From Pterois miles (lineage: Eukaryota; Chordata; Actinopteri; Perciformes; Scorpaenidae), in the NCBI GenBank assembly GCA_947000775.1, contig CAMQGK010000341.1:7528501-7592500 (forward strand): a stretch of DNA of 64,000 nt, read 5' to 3'. Below, in pieces: positions 48,668-62,600 of the stretch. The first letter of the stretch is position 1. Every line of letters begins with the position of its first letter. The notes under the pieces were generated by a model that ran no database searches, was not told the DNA's origin, and worked only from the letters and a program-made list of their open reading frames with translations. A program made the translations under genes and the position numbers.

Positions 48668-50431
48668 ATATGTGTATATACAGTATATACTGTACATGTA
48701 CAAATACAGTATATACACACATACAGTATATCTAGAATATGAAGGCATTGTGTGAATGGAGGTATATTATAAGAATATAACCACTGAGTTATTTTCCATA
48801 ATGCACTTAGAAGTTAAGCATCAGAGCACAGCATCAAAGTTTGAACTGCAATGTCATTATCATTCATATCTCAGCAGAAAACCAGCTTGATGCATCATTG
48901 TTTAATTTCTCAACAGATTTCGGAGGCAGTCAGCGATGGCAGTTTGTATTCACAGGGCTTTAACTGCGTGTGTGTGTTACTCACTCAATTAAACCCCTGT
49001 TGGAAGGGAATTAAGCTACAGGTCTGCAAATGTGACGCACTGAGAGGCTGAGCGGCTCGTTCGCTCACACTAAATTAGTTCCTTCAGCAGATGAATAGAT
49101 TATGGGCGTCACAAAACATGACCAAGGCGTATTAGAAACCTCGCATCTTACAAAAGGCTGCAACTCATCCTACAGGAGTTACAGATTTAAGTTTTCTCTG
49201 TTTGGTGACTTGTTGCTTTCTTTTCCATCATTTTTGTTCTTAGTTCTGCAGCCACAGCTTCTATCCTCCAAGGGCTCATGGTCCTTCAATGCCCCTTTTC
49301 TCAAATCCCCAATTTAGCGGCCGAGCAGAGAACTAGAACTTGAGTGAGGGAATTGCACAGGGACAGGGCGGACAAGACAAAACAAATCACTCCGAACAAA
49401 TCCTCAGTCTGATTCTCAAGGGCCAGTGGGATCGTCTGAGTCCTGGGGGGAAATTAGAGAGTCATTTGGCCGAGTGTCTCCTTGCATTAGCGCCTGTGTC
49501 GCTGGCCGAGGCAAGGCTCCGGGGCCAGACAGAGGGACCCGGCGCAGCCCTGCTTCCTGTGTGCGGCGGGGCCAGGCGGGACAGGGTGTCTCTGCTGCCT
49601 CACTTTAAGCTGACCCTACGTCTGTGGCCTGCACTTAACACTGCAGATAACACTGGCTTTATAGCACGGGGCTGGTGACAGACAGGAACAAACTGCCAGG
49701 CCGCTGCTGGTAGCAGAGGCAAAGATTGGAGCTGGGGTTCAGGGGGAGACACTTTCTAATGATGGGGACCCCCCAAAGCAGCCGCACGCATCCCATTAAG
49801 TAGTCTGAGAGCCAATGGGGGGGTTGGGTGGCACCATGGCTTCAGAGTACCCACTGAAGTAGACGATGAGGGCTATCAGACAGGCCGGCTGGGGCAGATC
49901 CAGCTCTCTGGATTTCAGCAGGAAGCAGAAACTGCAAGGTTCAAAGACCTGGTGACTATTAAATGCCACATACAGTAGCTCCAAGAAGAGCCATAGACAA
50001 TGAGGGGGAAATCAGAACGCATCTGCCTTGTTTTTTAAACAATCAAATTCGCTGATGTCTTCCAACATGTGTGAAATGACCAACTGCAAGTTTCATTCGT
50101 GATTTTAGAGGCTGTTTTTATTTTGAACTGAAGTCCAGCGGTGTGAATCAAATCCAGTTTTAGGCATCTGATTTTGCAGCTCTGCCCTAAAATAAATGAA
50201 TTTGCATGCCTCATTAAACAACAAATTCATCGTTTTGGTGTAGAGCAGTGAAAGTGGGGTCGGTGAAGTAATTTGCTATAAATTAGAAAATGATGCTGTG
50301 TCATTAAAAAGTACATCTCACCAGATGGGGACCGTTTACGGCAATAACACGAGCATATTGTGTCCATTAGCCGTGTTAGCTTTGGGCCAACAGAAGTTCT
50401 GATATGATTGTGACACAACACATCAATCATC
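48668..50431. other. Intergenic, nothing recognised
   Basis: A GC-richer patch at 49340-49680 carries a 112-codon plus frame without a known domain or splice-site support. I do not call it a gene. Confidence 0.45.
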
Positions 50432-50575
50432 CATTAATGCATGTATATAGGTCCTGTTTGTGCATGTATGTATTTTGGGTCTTTGTGTACCTTTGTGTAC
50501 TTTGTGTTTCTGTACATAGTGAAAACATTGAATTTCCCCTCAATATATAAATAAAGTGAGTCTTCTTCTAACGGA
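50432..50575 (+). mobile_element. 3' fragment of the second SINE family
   Basis: ATCCATTAATGCATGTATAT through GAATTTCCCCTC and AATAAAGTGAGTCTTCTTCT matches the last third of the SINE at 24142-24476. Confidence 0.8.
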
Positions 50576-52046
50576 ATAAGTAAAGAAACTGAATGTAAAA
50601 TGGACACAAATGCTTGCAATTCAAATTGTCTCATATTTATTATTGATACAGTAATAAAGTATATTGCACAGGAAGTCCTGACTAACCTTGACAGTCCCCT
50701 CTGAAACATGTGTCAAATATAAAATAAAATAAAAATAACCATAGGTAGCATTCACAAAATGAACCCAAATACACTGCATACTTTGTTCTGTTTTTTCTCC
50801 AAGCATTCTTTGTTGTTTATGAATTATTCAACCATACTGTACACTACAAGCCCTAAAGATAGAATACACTTCTTGGCATGAAATCAGTTCGGTCACGTAT
50901 TGCCTGCTTGGCAAATAATTACTGCTGAATAACTTAATGAGTGTACGCTGTAATTTAATGATGCACTTTTCTTGAGAGAAGCTGTTGTCACCCTGCCAAG
51001 TTTGCTCAACGGTTTGCTGAAGCCTCCTCACGCAGTTCAATGAGCCTCAGAAACTGTCGTTTCACATCACTGCCATTTAACACTAACCTGTGAGTGACCA
51101 GGAAATTTGTCGTGCAGGTATTTTTTTTACCATAGTGTCATTTACTTAATATTTACTTCATGTGATATTACAGAAAAGTACTTGTCTGAAAATACCATCA
51201 CCTATTATCTTCACACGCAACAAGGACCAAAATCATGAAATAAAAATGACTTCCACACCACACATTGGAAAAAAAAAAAAGAAATAAACAAAATTCGGTT
51301 TTGCCGACGGCCATTTGGTGTCACATAAACAGCTTGATTTGTTCACCAGTAGTTTGTTTTTTTGTGAACGTGATTAGCTTCCCCGTGGTTTCACTGCATT
51401 AGCTGCTGTATAGTCCATGGAGAACTGGATTACTGAGGAATATCAGGGGCGTGATATGTCCATATGCAGTGTACAGGGCATAAGACTGAGTCACATTGGC
51501 ACCACCGGTCTACAAATATTATTCAGACTTGATTCGGGCAGGCCAACGTCTCAAACTCTGGAACTCAACGGAGGCAAAAAGCAGCATCGACATGTCTCCT
51601 CTCTGTAAGGCCTGACATGCCACTGTTGGCTTTAGTGCAGTTATCTGGTGACTTCGACCTGCGTTTAAGATTGTTTACACTGCTTTGCATGAAATACACA
51701 GATCTGTAAACATTTACCATGTAGGTCAGTGTTATCCAGTCCTGATGTTTGGAACCCGGAGCCAAGCAGGGGTTAAATCTAACCGAGCCGGACAGAAAAC
51801 AACAGCACTCATAGTACCAAAGACCAGGACTGAAGAGCATTGATGCAGCTCACAAGTGTGTGGTAACACAGTTCCTATTCACATCAAAATAAACAGGCAG
51901 TATAAATACAACTCATCTGCCTGTATATTCATCACCAAGTCATTCACTTCAATGTCATGCCGTCTCATTATTTATTAAGATTCAAAGGATGTCTGGTGAT
52001 ATTCTGTAGTTTTTTTCTCAACATAAATACAAGGAGACCTTTCTTC
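50576..52046. other. Intergenic, nothing recognised
   Basis: AT-rich sequence without exon evidence. Confidence 0.45.
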
Positions 52047-52353
52047 CAGGGCTGCAACTAATGATTGTTTTCATTGTCGTTTATTTTCTTGATTAATTGA
52101 TTATCTGTTGGGTCAAAATCTGTGTTTCCAAAAGACCAAGACGACGTCCTTGTTTTGTCCACAACTTAAAAATTATCAGCTTACTGTCACAGAGGAGTAA
52201 AGAAAACAGAAAACAATCACATTTAAGAAGCTGGAATCAGAGGATTTTTACTTTTTTTCTTGAAAAATTACTCAAACTGATTAATCAATAATCAAAATAG
52301 TTGGCAATTAATTCAATAGTTGACAACAAATAGATTAATTATTGCTGCCCTAG
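52047..52353. mobile_element. hAT-type MITE, nearly complete
   Basis: The termini AGGGCTGCAACTAATGATT and AATTATTGCTGCCCTA are inverted. Flanks CTTTCTTC and GTTTCTTC look like an 8-bp target duplication with one mismatch. The inside (CAAGACGACGTCCTTGTTTT) is typical of this abundant fish family. Confidence 0.85.
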
Positions 52354-54083
52354 TTTCTTCATAACAATGTACATGGCCACTTTATTTTACTTTACTAAGT
52401 TGAGCCTAATATACCGACCTGCTGCCGTGAATACTTGCAATTGCACCGAATCCTCGGCTGTTTAACCTCGGCTGTTTAAAAACAGTTAAAAACCAGAGGG
52501 CCCAACTGTTTTAGTTAATGATTCAACCTGAGGTCGGTACCGTTCAGTGGGAACAAATCAGAGCCACAGACAGCGTAGGGAAGTGTTAACATGCTATAGG
52601 TTTTGGTCTTTTTATGGGATTTGTTGACTATATCAAAACTCTAGAATATCACCAACCTTCATCCTTCAGCTAAAGTGGATGGAGATAAAAGCTTTACAAT
52701 AAAACACCACCACCACTCCTGTGTTTTCAAAGTTTTGTTCTGAAATTTGTAATTATGATAAAAAAAACACACAACCTGAATAAACACCCCCAGTTTGAGC
52801 TATTCCACTTTGTCTACCAGCCGTGTGGTTGGTGTGTTTTCTAAAAACAGCCCTTATGCGTTAATAACATCTGCTCAGGTTCAGCTTTGCTCGCAGTCGC
52901 ACACCAACACACTGCGTTTTCACCAATAAGCAGGTGATGAGTCGCTGTAGGATTGTCTATAAGAGGAACAACTACATTATGCATATTAGTGATCGTCTCC
53001 CCCACAGCAACAGGCGACCTGAAGCAGATGGGCTAGGATCATGTGTAGACGGGCCCACTTGCTTACACACATACACAGTATAGATTTGCATCATGATTCC
53101 CTTCTACATTTGGCACTGAAAAACAAACTATGGGGTGATGGGGGCGGGGGTGGCGTGGCAGGTGAGTCGCACGCTTCCAGTGACATTTCTTGGAAAAATT
53201 ACGACACAAAAACCACAAATACCAACTTCCCTGTGAGGGGAAAGTAGATGGCTAATAAATGGGTAGTCTTATTTAAAGACTCAGTGATACATGCTACTGA
53301 GGGAGGTAGATGGATTTTACAAGGCAGACAAACGGCTCGCTTCAGTCACCCTGCAAATCACCTTTGAGACGGAAAGATGCTCACCAGTTTATGATGAAGT
53401 TGGGTAAAAGGTAAGCATTGAAAGTCAGTCAAACAGCCTTTCACAAGCGTAACACCACAAACCCAATACTCTCTTTCCTTGCATTTAACACCAAAGTAGT
53501 AAGTTCACTCTCGTCCACTCCATATACATAACTTCATTTCCTGCAATTGGACATTTACATTGTTTGATGACCAAGTTAGAGTTGCAAGATATACAAACTC
53601 CATGACCATCTAAGTCTTTTTATAAGTGGAACAGAAGGGTCATGTTTGTCTCTTAGGGGAGATCTGTTGAGTGTGACATCAGGACGACATCCTCAACAAA
53701 GAGGTTAGCTCTCAAGACCTTTGGCTGAAGTTCTTGTCTCTTCCTGTGCTTAAGATTAGAAGTCTATGATTATCATAGGCTGATTGGATTTCTAGAGAGG
53801 CTAGAAAGAAGACAAAAAGGTGTCAACAATTTCTGTTTCATGGAACCAGTGTGTCAAGGGTTAAAATATCCTTAGGCATGAGAGCGCTCATGGTGTCCAA
53901 GGAAGTCATACGCAGGATGTTTTGGTCAGTAATGAGTTTTCACTTCAAGAATATGGGAAGATTAATCCCATACAGATCCAAACTACAAAAACAGTCGGTC
54001 GGAGCTTGGTTGATTAGAAAGAGAAAAGCTCAGGGTGCTGAAACAGAGCGGGGAGTCCTGGATCTGCTTCACATTCAGCGGCG
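52354..54083 (-). other. klhdc3 3' flank, including its 3'UTR
   Basis: The minus strand after the klhdc3 TGA must contain its 3'UTR. No canonical AATAAA was found down to about 53200. A TATAAA variant at about 53623-53618 is the nearest candidate. Nothing else is recognised. Confidence 0.35.
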
Positions 54084-57000
54084 TCAGCCGTGGGAGGAGA
54101 AGATGGGCCTGCTGATGTTGCTGTTGGTTGTCATGGCTGCCAGTTCCCACCTGGAAAGGAAGAGTCAGGAAAAGCATCTTAGGATACCTTCATGTTTGGT
54201 CCAAAGAAAAAATAACACACAGGTTGCATTTTAGTTAGAGTCTGATTTATGTTCACCATTGACACGTTGCTAATCCTCTCCCTAGAACGGCCACTGTCCA
54301 ATCCTACGTTAGCAACCGTAACAAGGCGCAGGAGGCCTGTCAAGCTTTCAGCAGTGTGTATGGAACGTGCAAATCCGACAGCATAATACCTGAAATACCT
54401 TCAAATTTTAGAGGGGAGTTACTGAACATGGATTAAACAGGGCGGAAAAACTGACTCACAGCTGAATCCATCCAAGACCAACAGACTGTCACTCCAAGGT
54501 AAGACGCTAATAATGTTAGCCAGCTTAGCATGTTCGCAAAACTAAGACGGCTGAATATGAATAATTCTTACTTTGTGGGAGAAAGTGAATGGCTCAAGCC
54601 CACATGTACGAGCAATATCCTTGTGTGCTTTAAACAAACGGAGAAGCCGGATAATTTAAGTCACAACAATACATTAACTTAACTTAAAAAACTACATACA
54701 ATATATTGACTTACCCTATTGTGAAGGAACATTGTTGTTCCTGTTTATGTTTGTCCTTCATGTTTGCTGTCAAGACGTGGCATTGAGATCGCCGGTGAGC
54801 TTTTCCCTTGATTTTAATGGCCTCTTCGTCCACAAACCTCGACCGACAAATGAGCCTACACTGTTGATGTAGCTCTCAATGCATATCGTAATCCTCTCGA
54901 ACTACTTCTCTCTGATATTTCAGAATGATTATTACAGAAATCTGCCATTATTTCCTTTGAAGTATCTCCCTGACATCATTAAAAACGCCATATTGACATG
55001 CTGGGCATGAAAGCCGGACAGGCCTAGCAACAGTAACCAAGGAAGCTTAGTGAGAGGGTGAATTATGTATTGCATAAATAAAGACCAACAAATACAAACA
55101 GACTGGTTTAAGTCCTTTTCACTTTCTGATGGATCAGGGGATATTCTCGCACATGTACTAAAGTGCATACTTGTTACCAGGGTTACCAAATGATCCTACA
55201 TAAACACAGACTTTATTCAGATCAGGAGCTCACAGGCTAAGTGTGAAATCTTCACCCCTTAATCTTCAGGAAGTCTACAGGCTGCCGTATACTCCAAACA
55301 TCCATCAGTATTTATTGCTTTGCACTATTTGTATTGTCTGTTGTCTTATTGGCTTGACTTGCATGCAGACATTTTATTTTATTTCTCATTTTATTGTTGG
55401 TTCTCTTAATATATATTTATACAATATTTATATATACACCTATCTTACCACCACTTGTGAACATGACAGCTCTGTCTCTTCCTTTCCTCGATTGCTTTGT
55501 TATCTTTGTCCTTAGCTGTTATTGTTTTCTATTTTTGTGTAAGTACGTATAGAGAGTTGCATAAAACCGGAGACAAATTCCTTGTATGTACATACTTGGC
55601 AAATAAAGCTCATTGTGATTCATTGGGACTGCTGTCGAGTGGCATTTTTTGTTAACACACTGCTGTCTGATTTCCTAACCTCACAATCCCGATGTTCTTA
55701 TTAATGTCAACTAGAAAACAGACCCTATATCCAAGATGCTCAACATCTATGACAGATAATCAAGCAACTGTGTGACATTTGCCCCCGCCCCCACGCCACC
55801 CTTGTCCAAGTGAAGGGCTACGACGTGGACGAGGCCCCGCTGTAACACGAGAACCAGGAGCAGGGGCTGACAACAGGGTCCAGTGCTGACCTGCTGACAG
55901 GTCAGAGGTTGAGCTCCAGATTGTTATCACTGGCTCTGGTTTCACACTCACTCCCTCTCAATCGCTTTGTTCGTTTTTTTGTTTTGTTGTGCGCGTGTGT
56001 GTTTAAGAGGGGAGATTGGCACCAGAGCTGGAGATGCCAGTGAGGGGCAAAGGGAGTTAACCAGAGTCTTGTGACCCCACCGAAAAATCGTCTGAGGGTT
56101 AGAAACACAACTGCAAAGTGGGGAGCATGCAAGGTGGCAGTGACAGTGCCAGAGAAATGAGAGGCTAAGAGGAGTAATTAGTATCAAGTTTCATGGGGTC
56201 CATGTGAATGTGTTGCCAAATGAGTATTCATTAACGCTATTTAGGAAATGGATATATGCTTGAAATGGAACGATTGTGTGAATATTATTCCCTGTGAAGC
56301 AAAATATTACCTTCTATATTACTGGGAAAACAAAGGAGGTTGGCAGACAGTAATTGCAATAATGTATTTTGCCTTTACATGCTTCAAAATCCAGCTTTAA
56401 CACAGTGATTACAACTTCCCTTCCCTGTGATTACAACGTCACGACAAATCAAAGTGGTGCTCTCTAACGTTTGAGTCTCTCTTGCAACTAGAAGTTTAAT
56501 ATTTTTCAAACTGTCAACAAGAGGGGAAAATTTCTGTACTATTAAATTATCACATTTTTTTTTAGGCAGCAATATTTGTTTCTTTAGGCAGCAATGTTTG
56601 CCTTTCACTTATGCTGCACTTGTATCTTTCAGTATTTTACGAACCTGACGCGCCAGATGGTTTGTTTACAAAAATCTCAAAAAAATCTAAATGTTCATTT
56701 CCTACCTGCCTGCAACTGCAGACATCTTTTTGCATTTACTTTGTGTGTATTAGGAGAAAAAGTAAAAAAGAAATAAAGCAGGTAAAAGTGAAATTCCTAT
56801 TTTAGTCATATCTACGATCTCCATGTTTATCATGACCTTAGTAGAAAAGTGTGTCTGTATCCAGTCACAGATAAAGCCGATATCGTCTGCACACTTGCAG
56901 CTCAAACATCCAATGTGAGGAAGTGCTGAGTAAAGGCGGCAGAAAACAATCACGTAAGTAAGCTACAGAGCCAGCGACTGCTGTCGTTACATCCTGTCTG

Positions 57001-59672
57001 GCTGAAACAGAAGCGTTAGTGCCATTAACTACAGTACACAACATAAGTAATAGATGATTCAATAATAAATGTTTCAAATAGCAGCTTGTCCGAGAAATTA
57101 GGATCTACTGTCAGGTGTGGGTGTGGTTTATCTATGTGTGACGCGATGACACTGAGAGGTGGCTGCAGTAGCATCAGTTTTATCAGAAACTGGAGAGTAT
57201 TTCGTCATTGAAAGAAGAGCAAAGAACGGCACTTTTCCAGTGGAAAAGATGCTTTCCCTCTTCTTCCAACTGGCTTCGGTAAGAATTTGATTGACAGATT
57301 GTTCATCCAATCACCTGCCCAGTATTTTTTTGAAAGTGCCTGCCCTTTTCCAAACAGTTTCTAATGACGGCTTCTCTGTAAACAAACCATCTGGCAAAGC
57401 CGCTAATTCCCTTTGTGTACTACAGTTTGGGAAAGGTGGCTTGGAACTTTTATGGCTTTGTTTAATAATCTTATGAACTAAATCAGGGCATTATAAAGCC
57501 AAAAGATGCCGAGTGACTTGTTTTTTTTTTCACAAAGACACCAAACGAACCAAGAGGCAAATTGAGAGTGATCCTCACTTGGCTGGTGTTCAGTAAGTTT
57601 TTATCTTTGTTTCATCATTATTGTCTGCATGATGTAATTACATACACATTTTACACGTAGGGACTTAAGGTAAAGTCGGACAAAAGCCTGAGTAAAACCT
57701 ACCGCTGGTTAAATGAAGGATAATGAGTCATAATTTGTCTCTTTGATAAACAGCCTCATTACTGAGAGAGACAGAGTGGCGCCGGCAATGATGAGCATAA
57801 TACAAACAGCATGAATAACAATATGTCAGTTCTATGACCAAATAGTGGTAATGTTTGAGAAGAGGATGCTTGTCTGACCTGATATCATGTGGGAGTCCTG
57901 ACTGCTCCAGACTGTACTGAATAACAGCTATTTTGCATAACGTCTTCAAATTAGGGCCTGAAAGGAAGAGAAAGTGTAATGAGTCATACACTGATCAGAG
58001 ACACTAATCATATTCAGTATATCCATTTCCGCTGTGGGAATTCAAAATGGATCCAGATCTAAGAATCTGTAGATGAAAGGGGTTTTATTTTGTCTCCTGT
58101 TTCCACCAGACCCCAGAAAATCAGCTGAAACAAACAACAGAGGACATGCAGAACATTTTAATGGCAGTGTTAAATCATCCTAGTACACAAATCATCGTAT
58201 AACAAACTTTATCTCAGTTATTATCAGCATCATGGCTGCTCCACCATATGTTCAGTGATAAACAGTGTGAAGGCACACGCGACTGGCACGTGGAGGCAAA
58301 TGCCACAGGGGATGCCATCGGGTACTGCCAGTCCCATACGGACTCTGTGTAAACCCACCTACACAAACTGTGACCTGACAGCATTACAGGCTACCCCAGT
58401 GCAGGCAGGAAATGGCTATATTTGGTAGTCTATGAGACGGAAGTAACCCATGAGGTAACACAAAGCAGAGCCAAAGCCAGGCATACGTACTAGGCCATGT
58501 GAGAGATGAGGCAGTGGTTGTTAGGAAGGCACTGGTTCGATATAATGTACTGAGGAGACCACCATAGCTTATTTAATCTTATTTAAAGGGAGAGTTTGGG
58601 TGTTTTGAAGTGGGGTTGTACGAAATACTTATCCATAGTCAGTGTATTAACTACAGCAGATGATGATCAGCACGCCCTCAGCTCAGCTCAGAGAAGACAG
58701 CACTAACCACAAGACCTGATGTACTGCTGCTGATGGAGCAGAAAGCAAAACATAATTTATCCACATAAAAGAAAGTTTCTTCTAAACAAATCAATATCAG
58801 TTTAAGAGTATGCTATATTAAGAATTTTTTGCCGGTTTACCCTGCCGTGAGACAGCTATACAGTCTATGTTTCCAACAAAGTTGTTATCTTTACTCTCAC
58901 TAAAGCAACCAGACTCCATTGAAAAGATTATTTAATTTTATCTGTGATATTGTGTTAAAACACAGGAGTTGCTGTTCCTCTGCTGCCGCGATCGGTTAGT
59001 TTGTTTGAGTTATTGTGTGACTTTTGTTAGCTCGTATTCACCAAAGTCACAAAATAGCACAAACTAACTGATCGAGGCAGCAGCAGACCAGCAACATCTG
59101 CAAGGTGAAATTACTGTTGTTTTTTTTTCCCAATGGAGTTTGGTGGCATTGGTGAGAGCATAAATAAATACAACGGCTTCAGTTTCCTGTCGTAAAGGCC
59201 TGTCTGACGGCAAGATAAAGCAGTGAAGATATTCTCAATATAGCATACACTAAAACTGATGTTGATTTTTTTTTAGATGAGCTTTTCTTTTAGGTGTCTA
59301 AACTACATTTTGCTGCCAGCCCCGTCTACAGCAGTACATTACTTTGCTTCCATCAGGTAACTCCTCTCTGTTTCTCCAAGCTGGGGGCGTCGATGAAGGT
59401 CGGTAATACACAATGACCATGGATAAGTACCTCATACAAGCCCAATTCAGACAATCCCTTTAAGGTGGCTGGAAATACCTTTTTATTTACAATTCCAACC
59501 TGGGTTGGTAGATGGGGATTTATGAATCTGATTGAATATCCGCATCTGCATGATTGCACACCTTCTTAAGCTAACAAGCGAGAGACATGGATACTTACTG
59601 AAGTCTAAGATATACAGGTCTGAATGATCCATGAGGTTAAATTCATCACCCATTCCTTGCTCTGGACAGGGG
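54084..59672 (-). CDS. klhdc3: Kelch domain-containing protein 3, C-terminal 72 residues in three exons (partial)
   Basis: The exons are 59672-59599, 57957-57879 and 54150-54084, with GT-AG introns and matching phases. They encode PCPEQGMGDEFNLMDHSDLY, then ILDFSPNLKTLCKIAVIQYS, then LEQSGLPHDIR and WELAAMTTNSNISRPIFSSHG followed by TGA. This matches the C-terminus of vertebrate KLHDC3 (382 residues in human) almost residue for residue. KLHDC3 is a kelch-propeller receptor that brings proteins with C-terminal degrons to a Cullin-2/Elongin ubiquitin ligase. LKTLCKIAV fits the Elongin C BC-box (LxxxCxxxV), and the following LPHDI fits a Cul2 box. The kelch repeats must lie beyond 64000, since I found no further exon up to the edge. 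The introns are 1.6 and 3.7 kb and hold transposon remains. Confidence 0.93.
55250..55622 (+). mobile_element. LINE 3' end in the last klhdc3 intron
   Basis: The stretch ending GACAAATTCCTTGTATGTAC, then ATACTTGGCAAATAAAGCTC and ATTGTGATTC, is the usual 3' tail of a fish non-LTR retrotransposon. No coding part remains. Confidence 0.7.
58583..59463. mobile_element. TTAA-flanked long-inverted-repeat element, copy 2
   Basis: It runs from TTAAAGGGAGAGTTTGGGTG to ATTCAGACAATCCCTTTAA, with TTAA at both ends. The arms are inverted (CTTATCCATAGTCAGTG with AATGACCATGGATAAG-type). It occupies over half of the 1.6-kb klhdc3 intron at 57958-59598 and lacks the SINE found in copy 1. Confidence 0.85.
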
Positions 59673-62600
59673 CTGTAAAAAGAATAAAAACAGTGTTTTT
59701 TAACTTAAAAGTGATCAAAGCTTCAAACCTATCCAGGAGGACAACAGTAACTCCTTAAACTTCCTGCCTGTTATCATGAGCCACACAACTTGTCAAGGTT
59801 GTATTTGCTACTCAACTGTTTAATGGGGCAACTTTATTGTTTCACGTCATTCCTAGAATTCCCAACAATTAGTTGCCAACAGACTCCCACTTTTTTACCT
59901 CGTCATGCACCCTCTCATCGTCTTTCTTTAATCGCTAAGCTTCAGAATCAGGAAGCCACAGATTATTCTCAAAAAGAGCAGGGCTCTGCTCTGTTTATCA
60001 TGGGCTGGCATGATTTAAGCCCACAGGAAGTGGAGCGCTGCAGTGAGACGGCAGGCTGGCCCGTGCTGATAGTCTGCCAGACCTGTGCAGCCGTTGCTAT
60101 CACTGCACATCTGTTTCCTGCCACGGCTAAACACACAAACACCTGTGACACACCTGGTGCACCACAGCTTAAAGAGCCTAGCTGTATCACAACTCTCTTC
60201 AGTCACCATCTTTGTATCAATAAATCAAGCAGTTAAAATGCAAAACATTGCTGGTTAGAAGGATAAAAACACAACTCAAAGTAACAAGAGTTCGACTAAC
60301 GTCTTAAGGTAGATTTATTCCACCAGGCAGTGAGTATATTCCTATAAATGTACTAGATGCACATCATTGCTTTATATTCACAGTGCACCAGGAGACCTGT
60401 CCAGATTAGTGGATAAAAATGCACTTCACAGTTTTACACGACCCAGAGGACAGTTTCAGCCAGACAGGTGCATTCACCAAGCAGTTTAGTGTCTATAAAT
60501 ATCTATCATGGAGAATAACAGGGATTGGGTTGCCAGGTTTGGTCCTTAAGAATAGCTTTGCAAGATGCTTTCTGCTACGCATGAACTGGCCAGGGGCTGG
60601 CATGTGCCCAAATAAAGACTCCATCAGACACCACTACAATACTGTTGAAGCAATCTCACAGAAACCACTTGGATTCAATTGCTTGGAATAAAATTTATTA
60701 TGCCTCCCCTTTCCTTCAGTCTCTTTTGGTTTCATTCTTTCTCCCAAACCCTTCTCTTAAACAAAAATACTCTCTCCTCCACCCATCAATCTCTATTCCT
60801 CTTTCCCGCTGTCCTCTCCATCGCATCTCCCTTTGCTGTGTGTTCAGGATGTTGTAAGGGTTTTACGTTGCTAATCTTCCCTAAACAAACATGGTAGTGG
60901 CTTAAAGCGGCCAGGAGAGGTGCAGAGCACGAGCGTGGTCGTCCCAGGGGGCCAGCTGGGGAAGTCATTACGCCCCCCTGCCCCCCCAGGAGGTGATCCA
61001 CCCGGGCTTATACCACGGGCCTTAATCAGAATACCTTCAACCACCCAAGCCCCCCATCATTAGACTGTCTACTCTACTGGACCTGCCGTTCACTGCCGGC
61101 TGAAACATTACAGTGGGGATTAAAAATTGTAGTATTCTGGCTCATTTCAAAATCAAGAGAATAAACACTAATAGTGACTTTGCTATAAAAAAAAAATGCA
61201 ACTATAATACTACTGCTGAAATAGAGAGCTACAGGAATGAGTCCTAAAACCCAGAAATGAACCATTTGGAAGTCAATGGGTTTTTAGTTAGATGCCTGAA
61301 ATCTGAAATCTAAGGTCTGTGGTTAAGACAAGCTGAAGAGATTTTAACATTTTGTTCTACATCAATAAATACCCCACTCCTGAATTTTGAAACTTTTATG
61401 TCTTTAAAAAGGCGATTGCAAACAAGTGGCTAAATGAGACTACCAAACGTCATCACGACGACTTGTCCGCTTTTACAGCCTCGTTGTGTAAACTCATGCG
61501 ACCATGGTGTAGTCCTTTATAGCTTAACGTTAGCTTTATATTTCTGCCGACTACATTCACCTTTCAAAAATAATAAAAGTGGTGCTCATTTGTGGGGAAT
61601 ACATATAAGATACATACAAACATATAAGCAAAGAACGGATATTGCTAAAAAGTGAAAGTGAAATTGTTAGTTCCATTGCAACATCAGCGCCCAGCAGCAA
61701 ATCTACGTTTTAGCCACTTTGGACTGAAAGCGACTACCAGATGACAATAAAACATCCGCCTAAAAAGTGCCGTACACGAGTAAAACAAAATTATTTGTCT
61801 TTTATTGTCATATTCTATAGAAATGCCTGTGTTAAACAATAAAATATTATAAATATACACCCAAATGGCTGCAGCTGCTGTTGTTCAAAAAAAACAAACA
61901 AAAAAAAAACCGGAGCACCGGAGATTCGTCTCTTTGCTTATACTGTATACTCTTTGGTGTAAGTATCATAAACATTTTTTTTTTTTTGCCACAGAGCTTA
62001 TTTTCTGCAATACTTGAAAACCAAATGAAAAAAAAAACACTGTCTTTTTGTTAAAAGAACCAGGGTGATGCTAACTTCCTGGTTGGCCAACAAAAATATG
62101 TCATCCCTGCAGCACTCTCTTGATAAATTGCTATAAATGCCACACACATGGCATTCAAACTTAATAAAACAATCACAAAAACATAAACTGCATGAACACT
62201 AGCCAAAGACCTTCATGGTGACATTGAACCTTACTTGTCAAGAGGATATTTTAGGATTTCAGTCTGAAATGTCCTGACACACAGCCTGTAGCTTTAGCAA
62301 TGTGCCTGTCATCATTGGCTCTAGTTGGTCCTTATCAATTGCTGGTCATGAATTCAGCTTGTTGAATATTACTACCTTTATTATCTTTTATGAAACTGGT
62401 TGTTTCATATCTCCTCTGCATACTGATTATTCACAACCTACTGTATGCTCATTGTGCAAAGACAAAAACTGCTGTGCCACTTTATGGACAGAAAAAAAAT
62501 CAAATGTTTATTGGTTGCGATATTATTTGTGGAAATGACACTAACATCAGCAGTCTGTGTCCATAATAGAAGTAATGAAAAGTATCATCTCTATCTAGAG

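Noticed and set aside
49340..49678. 112-codon GC-richer plus-strand frame
   Set aside because: No recognisable domain, no supporting splice sites, and overlapping frames of similar length.
60120..60200. Possible upstream klhdc3 exon (minus strand near LWCTRCVTG)
   Set aside because: The preceding residues show no kelch repeat and the phase does not fit the exon at 59672.
59969..60236. Overlapping frames of 64-148 codons on both strands
   Set aside because: Frames in three registers with no motif; chance open frames in a GC-richer patch.
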